DNA of 64,000 nt from Microbacterium sp. cf332. Lineage in GTDB: Bacteria > Actinomycetota > Actinomycetes > Actinomycetales > Microbacteriaceae. A model generated the notes under the pieces. The model worked only from the letters and a program-made list of their open reading frames with translations, was not told where the DNA came from and searched no databases. Below, piece by piece: positions 8,891-16,574 of this stretch. Position numbers and translations under genes: made by a program. Each line of letters starts with the position of its first letter. Positions within the stretch are counted from its first letter, which is position 1. Location: NCBI RefSeq assembly GCF_900102175.1, contig NZ_FNKN01000001.1, positions 1,415,921 to 1,479,920 of the forward strand, in the 5' to 3' direction.

Positions 8891-9619
8891 TCAGCGCGCG
8901 CTGTCGGCGGCGAGACGGCGGGCCGCGGTAGCCATGTGCGCGGCCATGGCCGAGGCGGCGGCGTCCTCGTCGCCCGCGGTGACGGCCCGCGAGATCTCCT
9001 CGTGCTCCGCGAGGGCCTGCCGCGCCTCGGCCTCGTCGTGAACGGCACGATCGGCGTAGACCTGCAGCAGGGAGCGCACGACGTGCAACAGGTCGATGAG
9101 CATCGCATTGCCGGCGAGGCGGGCGAGCTCGTGGTGGAAGGCCAGGTCGGCGCGCGCGAACTCGGCGAGGTCGGCGAGGGACGCGCGCATCCGCTCGACG
9201 TGGGCCCCCAGCTCGCCGTCGCCGGTCGCGCCCGCCGCGAGACGGGCGACGTAGATCTCGAGCCCCGATCGCAGCTCGATCAGTTCGTGCGTGTTCCGCT
9301 CGCCGATCAGCAGCCCCCACCGCAGCGTCTGCGGCAGCAGCTCGCTCGCCGCACCGCGCAGATAGGTCCCCGAGCCGGGCCGGACGTCGACGATACCGAG
9401 GATCTCGAGGGCCGCGAGCGCTTCGCGCACGGCCGAGCGGCCGACCTCGAGGGTCGCGGCGAGCTGACGCTCCGGCGGTAGCCGGGTGCCGGGAGCCACG
9501 TCGCCCGAGGTGAACAGATCGAGCAGGCGGCGCGCCACCTCCGAGACGGGCGTCCGCGCCGGGAGCGCCGCGAGGGATGCCGCGAGGTCGGGCGAACCGT
9601 CTGAACGGAAGGCGGGCAT
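8891..9619 (-). CDS. GntR family regulator, FadR/FCD subfamily
   Basis: Protein of 242 aa: an N-terminal winged helix (about residues 22-90, with the typical RLPPERQLAATLEVGRSAVREAL recognition segment) and an all-helical FCD effector domain whose metal/ligand histidines are visible in DLAFHHELARLAGN and later. FCD regulators usually sense sugar acids or other carboxylates. It is divergent from the apionate-type operon, with a palindromic operator in the shared gap (9653-9672), so it most likely represses that operon and itself until an acid such as D-apionate appears (inference). A TAGGTT box 6 nt upstream of the ATG suggests a leaderless transcript. Confidence 0.88.
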   Translation of the reverse strand: MPAFRSDGSPDLAASLAALPARTPVSEVARRLLDLFTSGDVAPGTRLPPERQLAATLEVGRSAVREALAALEILGIVDVRPGSGTYLRGAASELLPQTLRWGLLIGERNTHELIELRSGLEIYVARLAAGATGDGELGAHVERMRASLADLAEFARADLAFHHELARLAGNAMLIDLLHVVRSLLQVYADRAVHDEAEARQALAEHEEISRAVTAGDEDAAASAMAAHMATAARRLAADSAR

Positions 9620-9625
9620 GCACCC

Positions 9626-9631
9626 AACCTA
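9626..9631 (-). promoter_or_regulatory. -10 box TAGGTT, leaderless start of GntR gene
   Basis: On the minus strand TAGGTT ends 6 nt before the ATG at 9619. Confidence 0.55.
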
Positions 9632-9652
9632 CCCGGCGACTCAGGGTTGCAA

Positions 9653-9672
9653 TTGGTCAACCGGTTTGCCAA
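9653..9672. promoter_or_regulatory. Palindromic GntR-type operator between regulator and MFS operon
   Basis: Two inverted 10-bp arms, TTGGTCAACC and GGTTTGCCAA, match at 8 of 10 positions. The site lies in the -35 zone of the GntR gene (-34 to -53) and over the spacer of a possible promoter for the MFS operon (TTGCAA at 9647-9652, AACTAT at 9672-9677). The TGGT...ACCA-like arms resemble FadR-subfamily sites. Confidence 0.7.
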
Positions 9673-9726
9673 ACTATGGCGAGCGACGGGGCGATCCGTC
9701 GCCATCACCGACGATGGGAAGTCAGC

Positions 9727-11115
9727 GTGGACACCTCCGCCCCTACCGCCACCGAGCCACCCGAAGCGCGGTCCGCCATCCGCAAGGTGGCCGTCCGGCT
9801 CGTCCCGTTCGTGGCGCTCATGTTCTTCATCAACTACCTCGACCGCACCGCGATCGGCTTCGCCGCCCCGAACGGCATGAACGACGACCTCGCCCTGAGC
9901 GCCGCCCAGTTCGGGTTCGCGTCGGGGGTCTTCTTCATCGGCTACATCCTGCTCGAGGTGCCCTCCAACCTCGCGCTGCACCGGTTCGGCGCCCGCAAGT
10001 GGCTCGCCCGGATCATGGTCAGCTGGGGCATCGTCGCGGTGCTGTTCACCTGGGTTCAGAACTTCGAACAGCTCGTCGTCCTGCGCTTCCTGCTCGGCGT
10101 GGCCGAGGCCGGCTTCTTCCCCGGGGCGATCCTGTTCCTCAGCCTGTGGGTGCCCTCGCGCTACCGCGGCCGCATCCTCATGCTCTTCTACCTGGCCCAG
10201 CCCCTCACCACCGTGATCGGCGCCCCGCTGGCCGGCGCGCTCATCCAGCAGCACGGCGTCTTCTTCGGCCTCGAGGGCTGGCGGTTCATGTTCCTCGGCG
10301 TCGCGATCCCCGCCGTCATCGTCGGAGTCGTCGCCTGGTTCTACCTGAAGGACTCCCCCGCCGACGCCACGTGGCTCACGGCAGACGAGAAGACCTGGCT
10401 CACCGGGGCCCTGGCAGCCGAACGGTCGGCCACCGAAGCGCGCGAGAAGCACGTGTCGGTCCGCTTCGCCTTCCGCAGCGGCCGCGTCTGGGCCCTGTCG
10501 TTCATCTACTTCGGGTTCATCTACGGCCTCTACGCCCTCGCGTTCTTCCTGCCCACCATCATCGAGGGCTTCCAGGAGCAGACGGGACAGACCTTCGACG
10601 TCTTCCAGAAGGGCCTGATCACCGCGATCCCCTACCTGCCCGCCGCGATCGTCATGGTGCTCTGGTCGCGCGACGCCCACCGCCGCGGCATGAAGACCTG
10701 GCACATCGCGGTGCCGGCCGTGGCCGGTGCGGTGTCGATCCCGCTCGCTCTCTTCGCCGGCTCACCCGCGGCGACGATCGCCGTGATCACCGTCACCGCG
10801 TGCGCGATCTTCGCCGCCCTGCCGAACTTCTGGACCCTGCCCACCCGATTCCTCACGGGGGCCGCCGCCGCAGCCGGCGTCGCCCTCATCAACACGGTCG
10901 GCAACCTCGCCGGCTTCAGCGCCCCCTACATCACGGGCGCGGTCCGGGACTGGACCGGCGGCTACGAGCTGCCCATGGTCATCGTCGGCGTCGTGATGCT
11001 CGTCTCCGCGGTGCTCATGGTTCTGCTCGCCCGCGGGGACCGGATGGCGCCCGCCGTCGTCCCGCAAACAGGTGAGACGGCTGCCATGACGCAGAAGGGG
11101 CCCGCGGCACGATGA
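9727..11115 (+). CDS. MFS transporter, anion:cation symporter type (candidate D-apionate/apiose uptake)
   Basis: Protein of 462 aa with 12 predicted membrane helices and a central cytoplasmic loop after helix 6. NYLDRTAIGFA in helix 1 and the general layout fit the ACS family (sugar-acid and organic-anion:H+ symporters such as those for galactonate, hexuronates and 4-hydroxyphenylacetate). GTG 9727 is preferred: GGGAAG (9716-9721) lies 5 nt upstream. An in-frame ATG at 9676 would fall inside the promoter/operator region. It is the first gene of an eight-gene operon and its stop overlaps the next ATG. The substrate is inferred from the downstream enzymes: D-apionate is most likely, D-apiose or its lactone possible. 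Confidence 0.82.
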   Translation: MDTSAPTATEPPEARSAIRKVAVRLVPFVALMFFINYLDRTAIGFAAPNGMNDDLALSAAQFGFASGVFFIGYILLEVPSNLALHRFGARKWLARIMVSWGIVAVLFTWVQNFEQLVVLRFLLGVAEAGFFPGAILFLSLWVPSRYRGRILMLFYLAQPLTTVIGAPLAGALIQQHGVFFGLEGWRFMFLGVAIPAVIVGVVAWFYLKDSPADATWLTADEKTWLTGALAAERSATEAREKHVSVRFAFRSGRVWALSFIYFGFIYGLYALAFFLPTIIEGFQEQTGQTFDVFQKGLITAIPYLPAAIVMVLWSRDAHRRGMKTWHIAVPAVAGAVSIPLALFAGSPAATIAVITVTACAIFAALPNFWTLPTRFLTGAAAAAGVALINTVGNLAGFSAPYITGAVRDWTGGYELPMVIVGVVMLVSAVLMVLLARGDRMAPAVVPQTGETAAMTQKGPAAR

Positions 11116-12854
11116 CCCGCCTGTGGAACGACCCGGCAGACTTCGCCGACGAGATGATCGACGGCTTCGTCGCGGCGAACGCGCGCTACGTGCGCCGCGT
11201 CCCGGGCGGTGTCGTGCGCGCGACGCCCGCTCGCGCGGGCCGGGTAGTCGTCGTCGTGGGCGGCGGGTCGGGTCACTATCCCGCCTTCGGCGGTCTCGTG
11301 GGCCCCGGCTTGGCCGACGGCGCCGCGATGGGCAACCTCTTCGCATCGCCGTCGACGCAGCAGATCCATGCGGTCGCGCGCGCCGCCCATCGCGGGGGCG
11401 GTGTGTTCTTCTCGTACGGCAACTACGCCGGCGACGTCCTGAACTTCGACGCGGCGCAGGAACGGCTGCGCGCGGAGGGCATCGACTGCGACACCGTCGC
11501 CGTCACCGACGACGTCGCGAGTGCGACGCCGGACGAGAGCCACCGGCGCCGCGGCATCGCCGGTGACCTCACCGTCTTCCGGTCGGCTGCCGCCGCGGCG
11601 GCCGCGGGGTACGACCTGGCCGGCGTCGCCCGCGTGGCACGGCGGGCGAACGACCGGACGCGCTCGTTCGGCGTCGCCTTCAGCGGCTGCACGCTGCCCG
11701 GCGCCCCCGAGCCGCTCTTCAGCGTGCCGGCGGGTCGGATGGCGATCGGTCTCGGCATCCACGGCGAGCCGGGAATCGGCGAGACCGAGGTGCCGACCGC
11801 CGACGGTCTGGCGGAGCTGCTGGTCTCGACGCTACTCGCCGAGCGTCCCGCGGAAGCCGACGGGCGGGTCGTGCCGATCCTCAACGGCCTCGGTTCGCTC
11901 AAGCACGAGGAGATGTTCGTCGTCTACCGCCGCGTCGCCCAGCTGCTCGCCGATGCGGGCCTCGAGGTCATCGACCCGCACGTCGGCGAGTACTGCACCA
12001 GCTTCGCCATGGCCGGCACCTCGCTCACGCTGTTCTGGCTCGACGACGAGCTCGCCGAGCTGTGGGAGACCCCGGTCGACACCCCCGCCTACCGACGCGG
12101 GGCGGTCGCACCCGACGACTCGAGCACGCCGTCCGACCCCGCCCCCACCGCGGCGACCGACGACGCACACACGGCGATCGTCGCCGGCGACGCCGATTCG
12201 CGATCCCTCGCCGTGCTCGTCGCCGCCGCGGTCGATGCGGTCGCCGCGACGGTCGACGCCCACGTCGACGAGCTGGGTCGGATGGATGCCGTCGCCGGCG
12301 ACGGCGACCACGGAATCGGGATGCAGCGGGGCTCGCACGCAGCGCAGGCCGCCGCGCACGCGGCCCGTTCGGCGGGCGCGGGAGCGGCGACCACCCTCGC
12401 CCACGCCGCGGACGCCTGGTCGGATCGCGCCGGAGGCACCTCGGGCGCACTGTGGGGAGTCATCCTCTCGGCGATCGCGGGCGCGCTCGGCGATCACGGC
12501 CGACCGGACGCGTCGGCCGTCGCGAACGGCGTCGCCGCTGCGACCCGCGGGGTGATGGCGTACGGCAAGGCCGAGCTCGGCGACAAGACGATGGTCGACG
12601 CCCTCGTGCCGTTCAGCTCCGAGCTGTCGAACGCCGTCGCCACCGGCGCACCCCTCGCCGAGGCCTGGCGCTCCGCGGCCGCCGCCGCGACGACCGCCGC
12701 CGCCGCGACCGCCGGACTGCTGCCACGCATGGGCCGGGCGCGCACGCACGGACAGCACAGCGTCGGCACCCCCGACCCGGGGGCGCACTCGCTCGCCCTC
12801 ATCGCGACCGCCGTCGGCGTCGTGCTCGCCGACTCTGAGAGGACCTCATCATGA
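11112..12854 (+). CDS. lerK: Dihydroxyacetone-kinase-family kinase, probable L-erythrulose 1-kinase
   Basis: Single-chain DhaK-DhaL protein of 580 aa. The DhaK part (residues 1 to about 330) has [10 protein letters not shown] and the substrate-binding His217 in [10 protein letters not shown] low-complexity Ala/Pro/Asp linker (about 335-360) joins a DhaL ATP-binding domain with the Mg-binding aspartates in DGDHGIGM (residues 397-404). The architecture is that of ATP-dependent ketose kinases. In four-carbon sugar pathways described in mycobacteria and in apionate catabolism, such a kinase (LerK) phosphorylates L-erythrulose. The downstream TpiA-like and RpiB-like isomerases complete that set. 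Plain dihydroxyacetone kinase is the alternative. Both gene ends overlap their neighbours by 4 nt. Confidence 0.72.
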   Translation: MTRLWNDPADFADEMIDGFVAANARYVRRVPGGVVRATPARAGRVVVVVGGGSGHYPAFGGLVGPGLADGAAMGNLFASPSTQQIHAVARAAHRGGGVFFSYGNYAGDVLNFDAAQERLRAEGIDCDTVAVTDDVASATPDESHRRRGIAGDLTVFRSAAAAAAAGYDLAGVARVARRANDRTRSFGVAFSGCTLPGAPEPLFSVPAGRMAIGLGIHGEPGIGETEVPTADGLAELLVSTLLAERPAEADGRVVPILNGLGSLKHEEMFVVYRRVAQLLADAGLEVIDPHVGEYCTSFAMAGTSLTLFWLDDELAELWETPVDTPAYRRGAVAPDDSSTPSDPAPTAATDDAHTAIVAGDADSRSLAVLVAAAVDAVAATVDAHVDELGRMDAVAGDGDHGIGMQRGSHAAQAAAHAARSAGAGAATTLAHAADAWSDRAGGTSGALWGVILSAIAGALGDHGRPDASAVANGVAAATRGVMAYGKAELGDKTMVDALVPFSSELSNAVATGAPLAEAWRSAAAAATTAAAATAGLLPRMGRARTHGQHSVGTPDPGAHSLALIATAVGVVLADSERTSS

Positions 12855-13321
12855 CCGACACCCTGCGCATCGTCATCGGCTGCGACGACGCCGGCTTCGA
12901 CTACAAGGAGGTGCTCAAGCGCGACCTCGAGGCCAGCGACCTGGTCGCCTCGGTGGTCGACGTCGGCGTCGGCGCCGACGGGCACACCCCCTACCCGACC
13001 GTGGCGATCGAGGCGGCCGAGCGGGTCGCACGCGGCGAGGCCGATCGCGCGCTGCTGATCTGCGGCACCGGGCTCGGCGTCGCGATCGCGGCGAACAAGG
13101 TCGCCGGCATCCGCGCGGTGACGGCGCACGACTCGTTCTCGGTGGAGCGCGGCGTGCTGTCGAACAACGCTCAGGTGCTGACGATGGGTCAGCGCGTCGT
13201 GGGCATCGAGCTCGCCCGGCGCCTCGTGCGCGAGTGGCTGACCTACCGCTTCGACACGGCATCGGCGTCGGCCGACAAGGTCGCCGTCATCGACCGGTAC
13301 GAGAGCACCGGCTCCTGCTGA
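12851..13321 (+). CDS. derI: RpiB/LacA/LacB-family isomerase, probable D-erythrulose 4-phosphate isomerase
   Basis: Protein of 156 aa, the usual RpiB size. It shows the [13 protein letters not shown] active-site segment, with Cys71 as the expected catalytic base, and an N-terminal nucleotide-fold strand ending CDDAGF. RpiB relatives in erythritol, threitol and apionate clusters (EryI/DerI) convert D-erythrulose 4-phosphate to D-erythrose 4-phosphate, which would be the exit of this operon into the pentose phosphate pathway. Ribose-5-phosphate isomerase activity is the alternative. It overlaps both neighbours (ATGA in front, TGATG behind). Confidence 0.75.
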   Translation: MTDTLRIVIGCDDAGFDYKEVLKRDLEASDLVASVVDVGVGADGHTPYPTVAIEAAERVARGEADRALLICGTGLGVAIAANKVAGIRAVTAHDSFSVERGVLSNNAQVLTMGQRVVGIELARRLVREWLTYRFDTASASADKVAVIDRYESTGSC

Positions 13322-14160
13322 TGACGCCCGTCTCCGCGCACGGCGCGGCTCACCGGACACCGCGCGCGACCGTGGGGGTGAGCCTCAAGGCGTACTTCGG
13401 TCGGCGATCCGCCCGCGTGTGGTTCGGCGAGGTGGCCGTCGCCGTCGGCGCGCACGAAGCCGTCCGCAGCGGCGCCGTCGAGGTCTTCGTCGTCCCCACC
13501 TACCTGCAGTTCGACGACGCGCGAGACTACCTCGCGCCCGTCGGCATCCACGTCGGCGTCCAGGACGTCTCGGCGCACGAGCCGGGCGCCTACACCGGCG
13601 AGATCACGGCGGCCGAGGTCGCCGAGTCGGGCGGGGTGTTCGCCGAGATCGGCCATGCCGAGCGACGTCGACTGTTCGGCGAGACCGACGAGGTCACGGC
13701 GGCCAAGGCCACCGCGGCCCTGCGCCACGGCGTCACCCCGGTGCTGTGCGTCGGCGAGTCGGAGCGCACGGATGCCGCCGCTGCCGCGCGCGCGACGGTC
13801 GCCCAGCTGCACGCCGACCTCGCCGGAGCGCCGGCCGGGCGCGTCGTCGTCGCATACGAGCCCGTCTGGGCGATCGGCGCCCCCGAGCCCGCCCCGACCG
13901 CGCACATCGTCGCGGTGAGCCGAGCCCTGCGCGCCGCACTCGACGCCGATCCCGCGCGCGCCGGCTCGACCGTGATCTACGGCGGGTCGGCCGGGCCGGG
14001 CCTGCTGGCCCGGCTCGACGGCGCTGTCGACGGGCTCTTCCTCGGCCGCTTCGCGCACGATCCCGCCGCCTTCACCCGTGTGCTCGACGAGGCAGCGGCG
14101 CTCGCCGCGACGCGCGCCGACGCCGACGCCGACGCCGACGGAGACGGGGTGGCACGGTGA
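13321..14160 (+). CDS. lerI: Triosephosphate-isomerase-like enzyme, probable L-erythrulose 1-phosphate isomerase
   Basis: Protein of 279 aa. TIM-barrel residues of the TpiA family are recognisable: Lys23 in VSLKAYFG (TpiA has NWK), His112 in EIGHAERR and Glu180 in AYEPVWAIG, plus the phosphate loop YGGSAGPG. The altered lysine motif sets it apart from housekeeping TpiA and matches the TpiA2/LerI branch, which interconverts L-erythrulose 1-phosphate and D-erythrulose 4-phosphate. The ATG overlaps the stop of the RpiB-like gene by one base. The C-terminus is an unusual acidic tail of alternating Ala-Asp encoded by a hexanucleotide repeat. Confidence 0.74.
   Translation: MTPVSAHGAAHRTPRATVGVSLKAYFGRRSARVWFGEVAVAVGAHEAVRSGAVEVFVVPTYLQFDDARDYLAPVGIHVGVQDVSAHEPGAYTGEITAAEVAESGGVFAEIGHAERRRLFGETDEVTAAKATAALRHGVTPVLCVGESERTDAAAAARATVAQLHADLAGAPAGRVVVAYEPVWAIGAPEPAPTAHIVAVSRALRAALDADPARAGSTVIYGGSAGPGLLARLDGAVDGLFLGRFAHDPAAFTRVLDEAAALAATRADADADADGDGVAR
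14116..14139 (+). repeat. Hexanucleotide microsatellite (GCCGAC)x4
   Basis: Four perfect tandem GCCGAC units encode the alternating Ala-Asp tail of the TpiA-like protein just before its stop. Gain or loss of a unit keeps the frame, so this could be a harmless length polymorphism. Confidence 0.8.
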
Positions 14161-14957
14161 TCGGCCTCGGCACCTACGCCTTCCTCTGGGAGCACTCCGA
14201 CCGGGTCGCGTCGCCGCTGTCGCTCGTCGGAGCGTTCGAGCGCACGCGCGAGCTGGGCGTCGACCTGTTCCAGGTCTGCGACTACGCCCCTCTCGAACTC
14301 ATGGGCCAGGCCGAGCTGCGCGATGCGGCTGCCGCGGCCCGCGACCTCGGCCTGACGATCGAGCTCGGCACCAAGGGCGTCGCCCCGGAACGCCTGACGC
14401 GCTTCCTCGACCTGGCGGAGGTCTTCGACGCGCGGCTCGTGCGCAGCATGGTCTACGCACCCGACTCGCGACCGACACTGGCGCAGGCGGAGACCTGGCT
14501 GCGCGGCATCCTGCCCGCGTACGAGTCCGCCGGCGTGGTCATCGCGCTCGAGACGTACGAGCAGGTGTCGACCGTCGACCTGACGCACCTCGTCGCGACC
14601 ATCGACAGCCCCAGCCTCGGCGTGTGCCTCGACCCGGCCAACGTCGTCGCCCGCCTCGAGATGCCCCGTGAGACCGTCGAGCTGGCCGCGCCGCACGTCA
14701 AGAACGTGCACGTGAAGGACTTCGCCTTCGCCCGGCAGCCCGGCTGGGTGGGCTTCACGTTCACCGGCACCCGCATGGGCGAGGGCCTGCACGACTACCC
14801 ACACCTGCTCGAGACCGTCCGTCCGCGCGAGCGCGACGCCGATGGCATCAACGAGATCGTCGAGCACTGGCTGCCCTGGCAGGGCGACGCCGAGACCACT
14901 GTCCGAACCGAGCGGGAATGGACCCGCGCCACCCTGGAATACCTGAGGAGCACCTGA
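14157..14957 (+). CDS. oiaC: Xylose-isomerase-like TIM-barrel protein, probable 3-oxo-isoapionate decarboxylase
   Basis: Protein of 266 aa of the sugar-phosphate isomerase/epimerase (AP endonuclease 2-like) superfamily. Metal-binding acids are seen in IALETYEQ and in CLDPAN, with the His-containing VKNVHVKDF strand between later strands. GTG 14157 overlaps the previous stop (GTGA) and begins VIGLGTYAF. Proteins of this family beside an apionate oxidoisomerase and an L-erythrulose kinase have been assigned as 3-oxo-isoapionate decarboxylase (OiaC), which yields L-erythrulose. That role is taken from operon context; the superfamily itself is clear. The stop overlaps the next ATG. Confidence 0.68.
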   Translation: MIGLGTYAFLWEHSDRVASPLSLVGAFERTRELGVDLFQVCDYAPLELMGQAELRDAAAAARDLGLTIELGTKGVAPERLTRFLDLAEVFDARLVRSMVYAPDSRPTLAQAETWLRGILPAYESAGVVIALETYEQVSTVDLTHLVATIDSPSLGVCLDPANVVARLEMPRETVELAAPHVKNVHVKDFAFARQPGWVGFTFTGTRMGEGLHDYPHLLETVRPRERDADGINEIVEHWLPWQGDAETTVRTEREWTRATLEYLRST

Positions 14958-15805
14958 TGAGTCACACGATCGCCGTCGTCGGAGCGGGCGGGAAGATGGG
15001 CATGCGCGTGTCCAACAACCTCGTGAAGACCGACCACACCGTCTTCTACGTCGAGAACTCCCCCGCGGGCCGCGAGCGCACCGTCGCCGCCGGGCGCGAG
15101 CTGACCGACGCCGCGATCGCGGTCGCGGACGCCGACATCGTCGTGCTCGCCGTGCCCGACCTCGCGCTCGGACCCGTCACCGCCGACCTCGTCCCGCAGC
15201 TGCGGGCCGGAGCGATCGTGCTGACCCTCGACCCCGCCGCCGCATACGCGGGACTGCTCACGACCCGCGACGACGTCATCCAGGCCGTCGCGCACCCGTG
15301 CCACCCGTCGGTCTTCCTCGAGCGCACCACGAAGGAGGAGTGGGCCGACACGTTCGGGGGCATCGCCGCGCCGCAGGACGCCATCGCCGCCATCGAGTCG
15401 GACGACGCCGACAAGCGGCGCATCGTCGAGGAGACGGTGCGCGCGATCTATGCGCCGGTCATCGACGTGCACTGGGTGACGGTGAAGCAGCTCGCGCAGC
15501 TCGAGCCGACGCTCGTCGAGACCGTCGCCTGCATGATCGGGTCCCTCCTGAACGAGGCGCTCGACGAGGCCATCCATACGATGGGCGTGCCCGAGGCCGC
15601 GGCTCGCAGCATCCTCTACGGCCACACGCAGGTCGCCCTCGCCAACGGGCTGCGCGGCGACAACCCGTTCAGCGACGCGTGCCTCATCGCGATGGACTAC
15701 GGTCGCGAGAGCATCATCAAGGACGACTGGAAGAAGATCTTCCGCGACGACGAGCTCGACAAGAACCTCGCGCGGATGCTGCACCTGGACCACATCGAGC
15801 GCTGA
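14957..15805 (+). CDS. apnO: 6-phosphogluconate-dehydrogenase-like protein, probable D-apionate oxidoisomerase
   Basis: Protein of 282 aa. The N-terminal Rossmann fold has GAGGKMGMRV in place of the usual GxGxxG. A helical C-terminal domain of the phosphogluconate-dehydrogenase type follows, ending in the family-typical DYGRESIIKDDWKKIF region. Apionate oxidoisomerase (ApnO) belongs to this branch: it oxidises D-apionate with NAD+ and moves a hydroxymethyl group to give 3-oxo-isoapionate. The neighbours (OiaC-like, L-erythrulose kinase and isomerases, lactonase-like) are those reported for that pathway. GAGGAG precedes the ATG by 6 nt. Other beta-hydroxyacid dehydrogenase functions cannot be excluded without assay. 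Confidence 0.76.
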   Translation: MSHTIAVVGAGGKMGMRVSNNLVKTDHTVFYVENSPAGRERTVAAGRELTDAAIAVADADIVVLAVPDLALGPVTADLVPQLRAGAIVLTLDPAAAYAGLLTTRDDVIQAVAHPCHPSVFLERTTKEEWADTFGGIAAPQDAIAAIESDDADKRRIVEETVRAIYAPVIDVHWVTVKQLAQLEPTLVETVACMIGSLLNEALDEAIHTMGVPEAAARSILYGHTQVALANGLRGDNPFSDACLIAMDYGRESIIKDDWKKIFRDDELDKNLARMLHLDHIER

Positions 15806-15816
15806 GGACCGAGACG

Positions 15817-16572
15817 ATGACGAGACTGCAGGGCAAGACGGCGCTCGTGACCGGCGCCGCGATGGGCATCGGGCACGCCGTCGCCGCGCGGTTCGTCGCC
15901 GAGGGCGCCCGCGTCGTGCTCGCCGACCGCAACGGGACCGCGGTCGGTGAGGCCGCCGCGGCACTCGGTCCGCTCGCGAGGCCGGCGACGATGGACATCT
16001 CCGACGAGACCGCGGTCGCGGCCGCCTTCGCCGACCTCGATGCGGCCGGATGGACGCCCGACGTCGTCGTCGCGAACGCGGGCGTGCAGCTCTTCGGGCA
16101 GGACGCCCCCGCCGCCGACCTCGACCTCGACGTCTGGCGACGGACGATCGACATCAACCTCACCGGGACGTTCCTGACGGTCAAATACGCCGTCCGAGCG
16201 CTGCTGTCCCGCGGCGGCGGGTCGATCATCCTCACCGGCAGCCCCACCGCGGTCAATGGCGAAGGCGCGGCCTTCACGGCCTACAGCGCGTCGAAGGCCG
16301 GCGTGCACGGGCTCGGACGCACCGTCGCCGCGGCTTACGCCGACCGCGGCATCCGGGTGAACACCGTGCAGCCGGCGTACACCGAGACGCCGCTGGTCTC
16401 CGCGATCAGCGATGACCCCGAGTCGCGCGCGGCCATCGTCTCGCGCATCCCGATCGGTCGCGCCGGCACCCCCGCCGACGTCACCGGCATCATGGTCTAC
16501 CTCGCGAGCGACGAGGGCTCGTTCGCGACGGGTGCGACCTTCTCGGTCGACGGCGGCATGACGACGCTCTGA
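15817..16572 (+). CDS. Short-chain dehydrogenase/reductase, candidate D-apiose dehydrogenase
   Basis: Classical SDR of 251 aa with the cofactor motif TGAAMGIG, the NAG motif in VANAGV, and the catalytic Ser (LTGSPTAV) and YxxxK (YSASK). It lies 11 nt after the oxidoisomerase gene and 2 nt before the lactonase gene, so it is firmly in the operon. Known apiose dehydrogenases (ApsD) are Gfo/Idh/MocA proteins, and none is present here. An SDR forming D-apionolactone from D-apiose would fill that gap (inference). It could instead oxidise an alditol or be a side activity. Confidence 0.72.
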   Translation: MTRLQGKTALVTGAAMGIGHAVAARFVAEGARVVLADRNGTAVGEAAAALGPLARPATMDISDETAVAAAFADLDAAGWTPDVVVANAGVQLFGQDAPAADLDLDVWRRTIDINLTGTFLTVKYAVRALLSRGGGSIILTGSPTAVNGEGAAFTAYSASKAGVHGLGRTVAAAYADRGIRVNTVQPAYTETPLVSAISDDPESRAAIVSRIPIGRAGTPADVTGIMVYLASDEGSFATGATFSVDGGMTTL

Positions 16573-16574
16573 CC

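Noticed and set aside
11112..12854. Calling the DhaK-DhaL protein a glycerol-pathway dihydroxyacetone kinase
   Set aside because: No glycerol dehydrogenase or PTS DhaM is nearby; the operon has the isomerases and acid-sugar enzymes of the erythrulose/apionate route. It remains the alternative until assayed.
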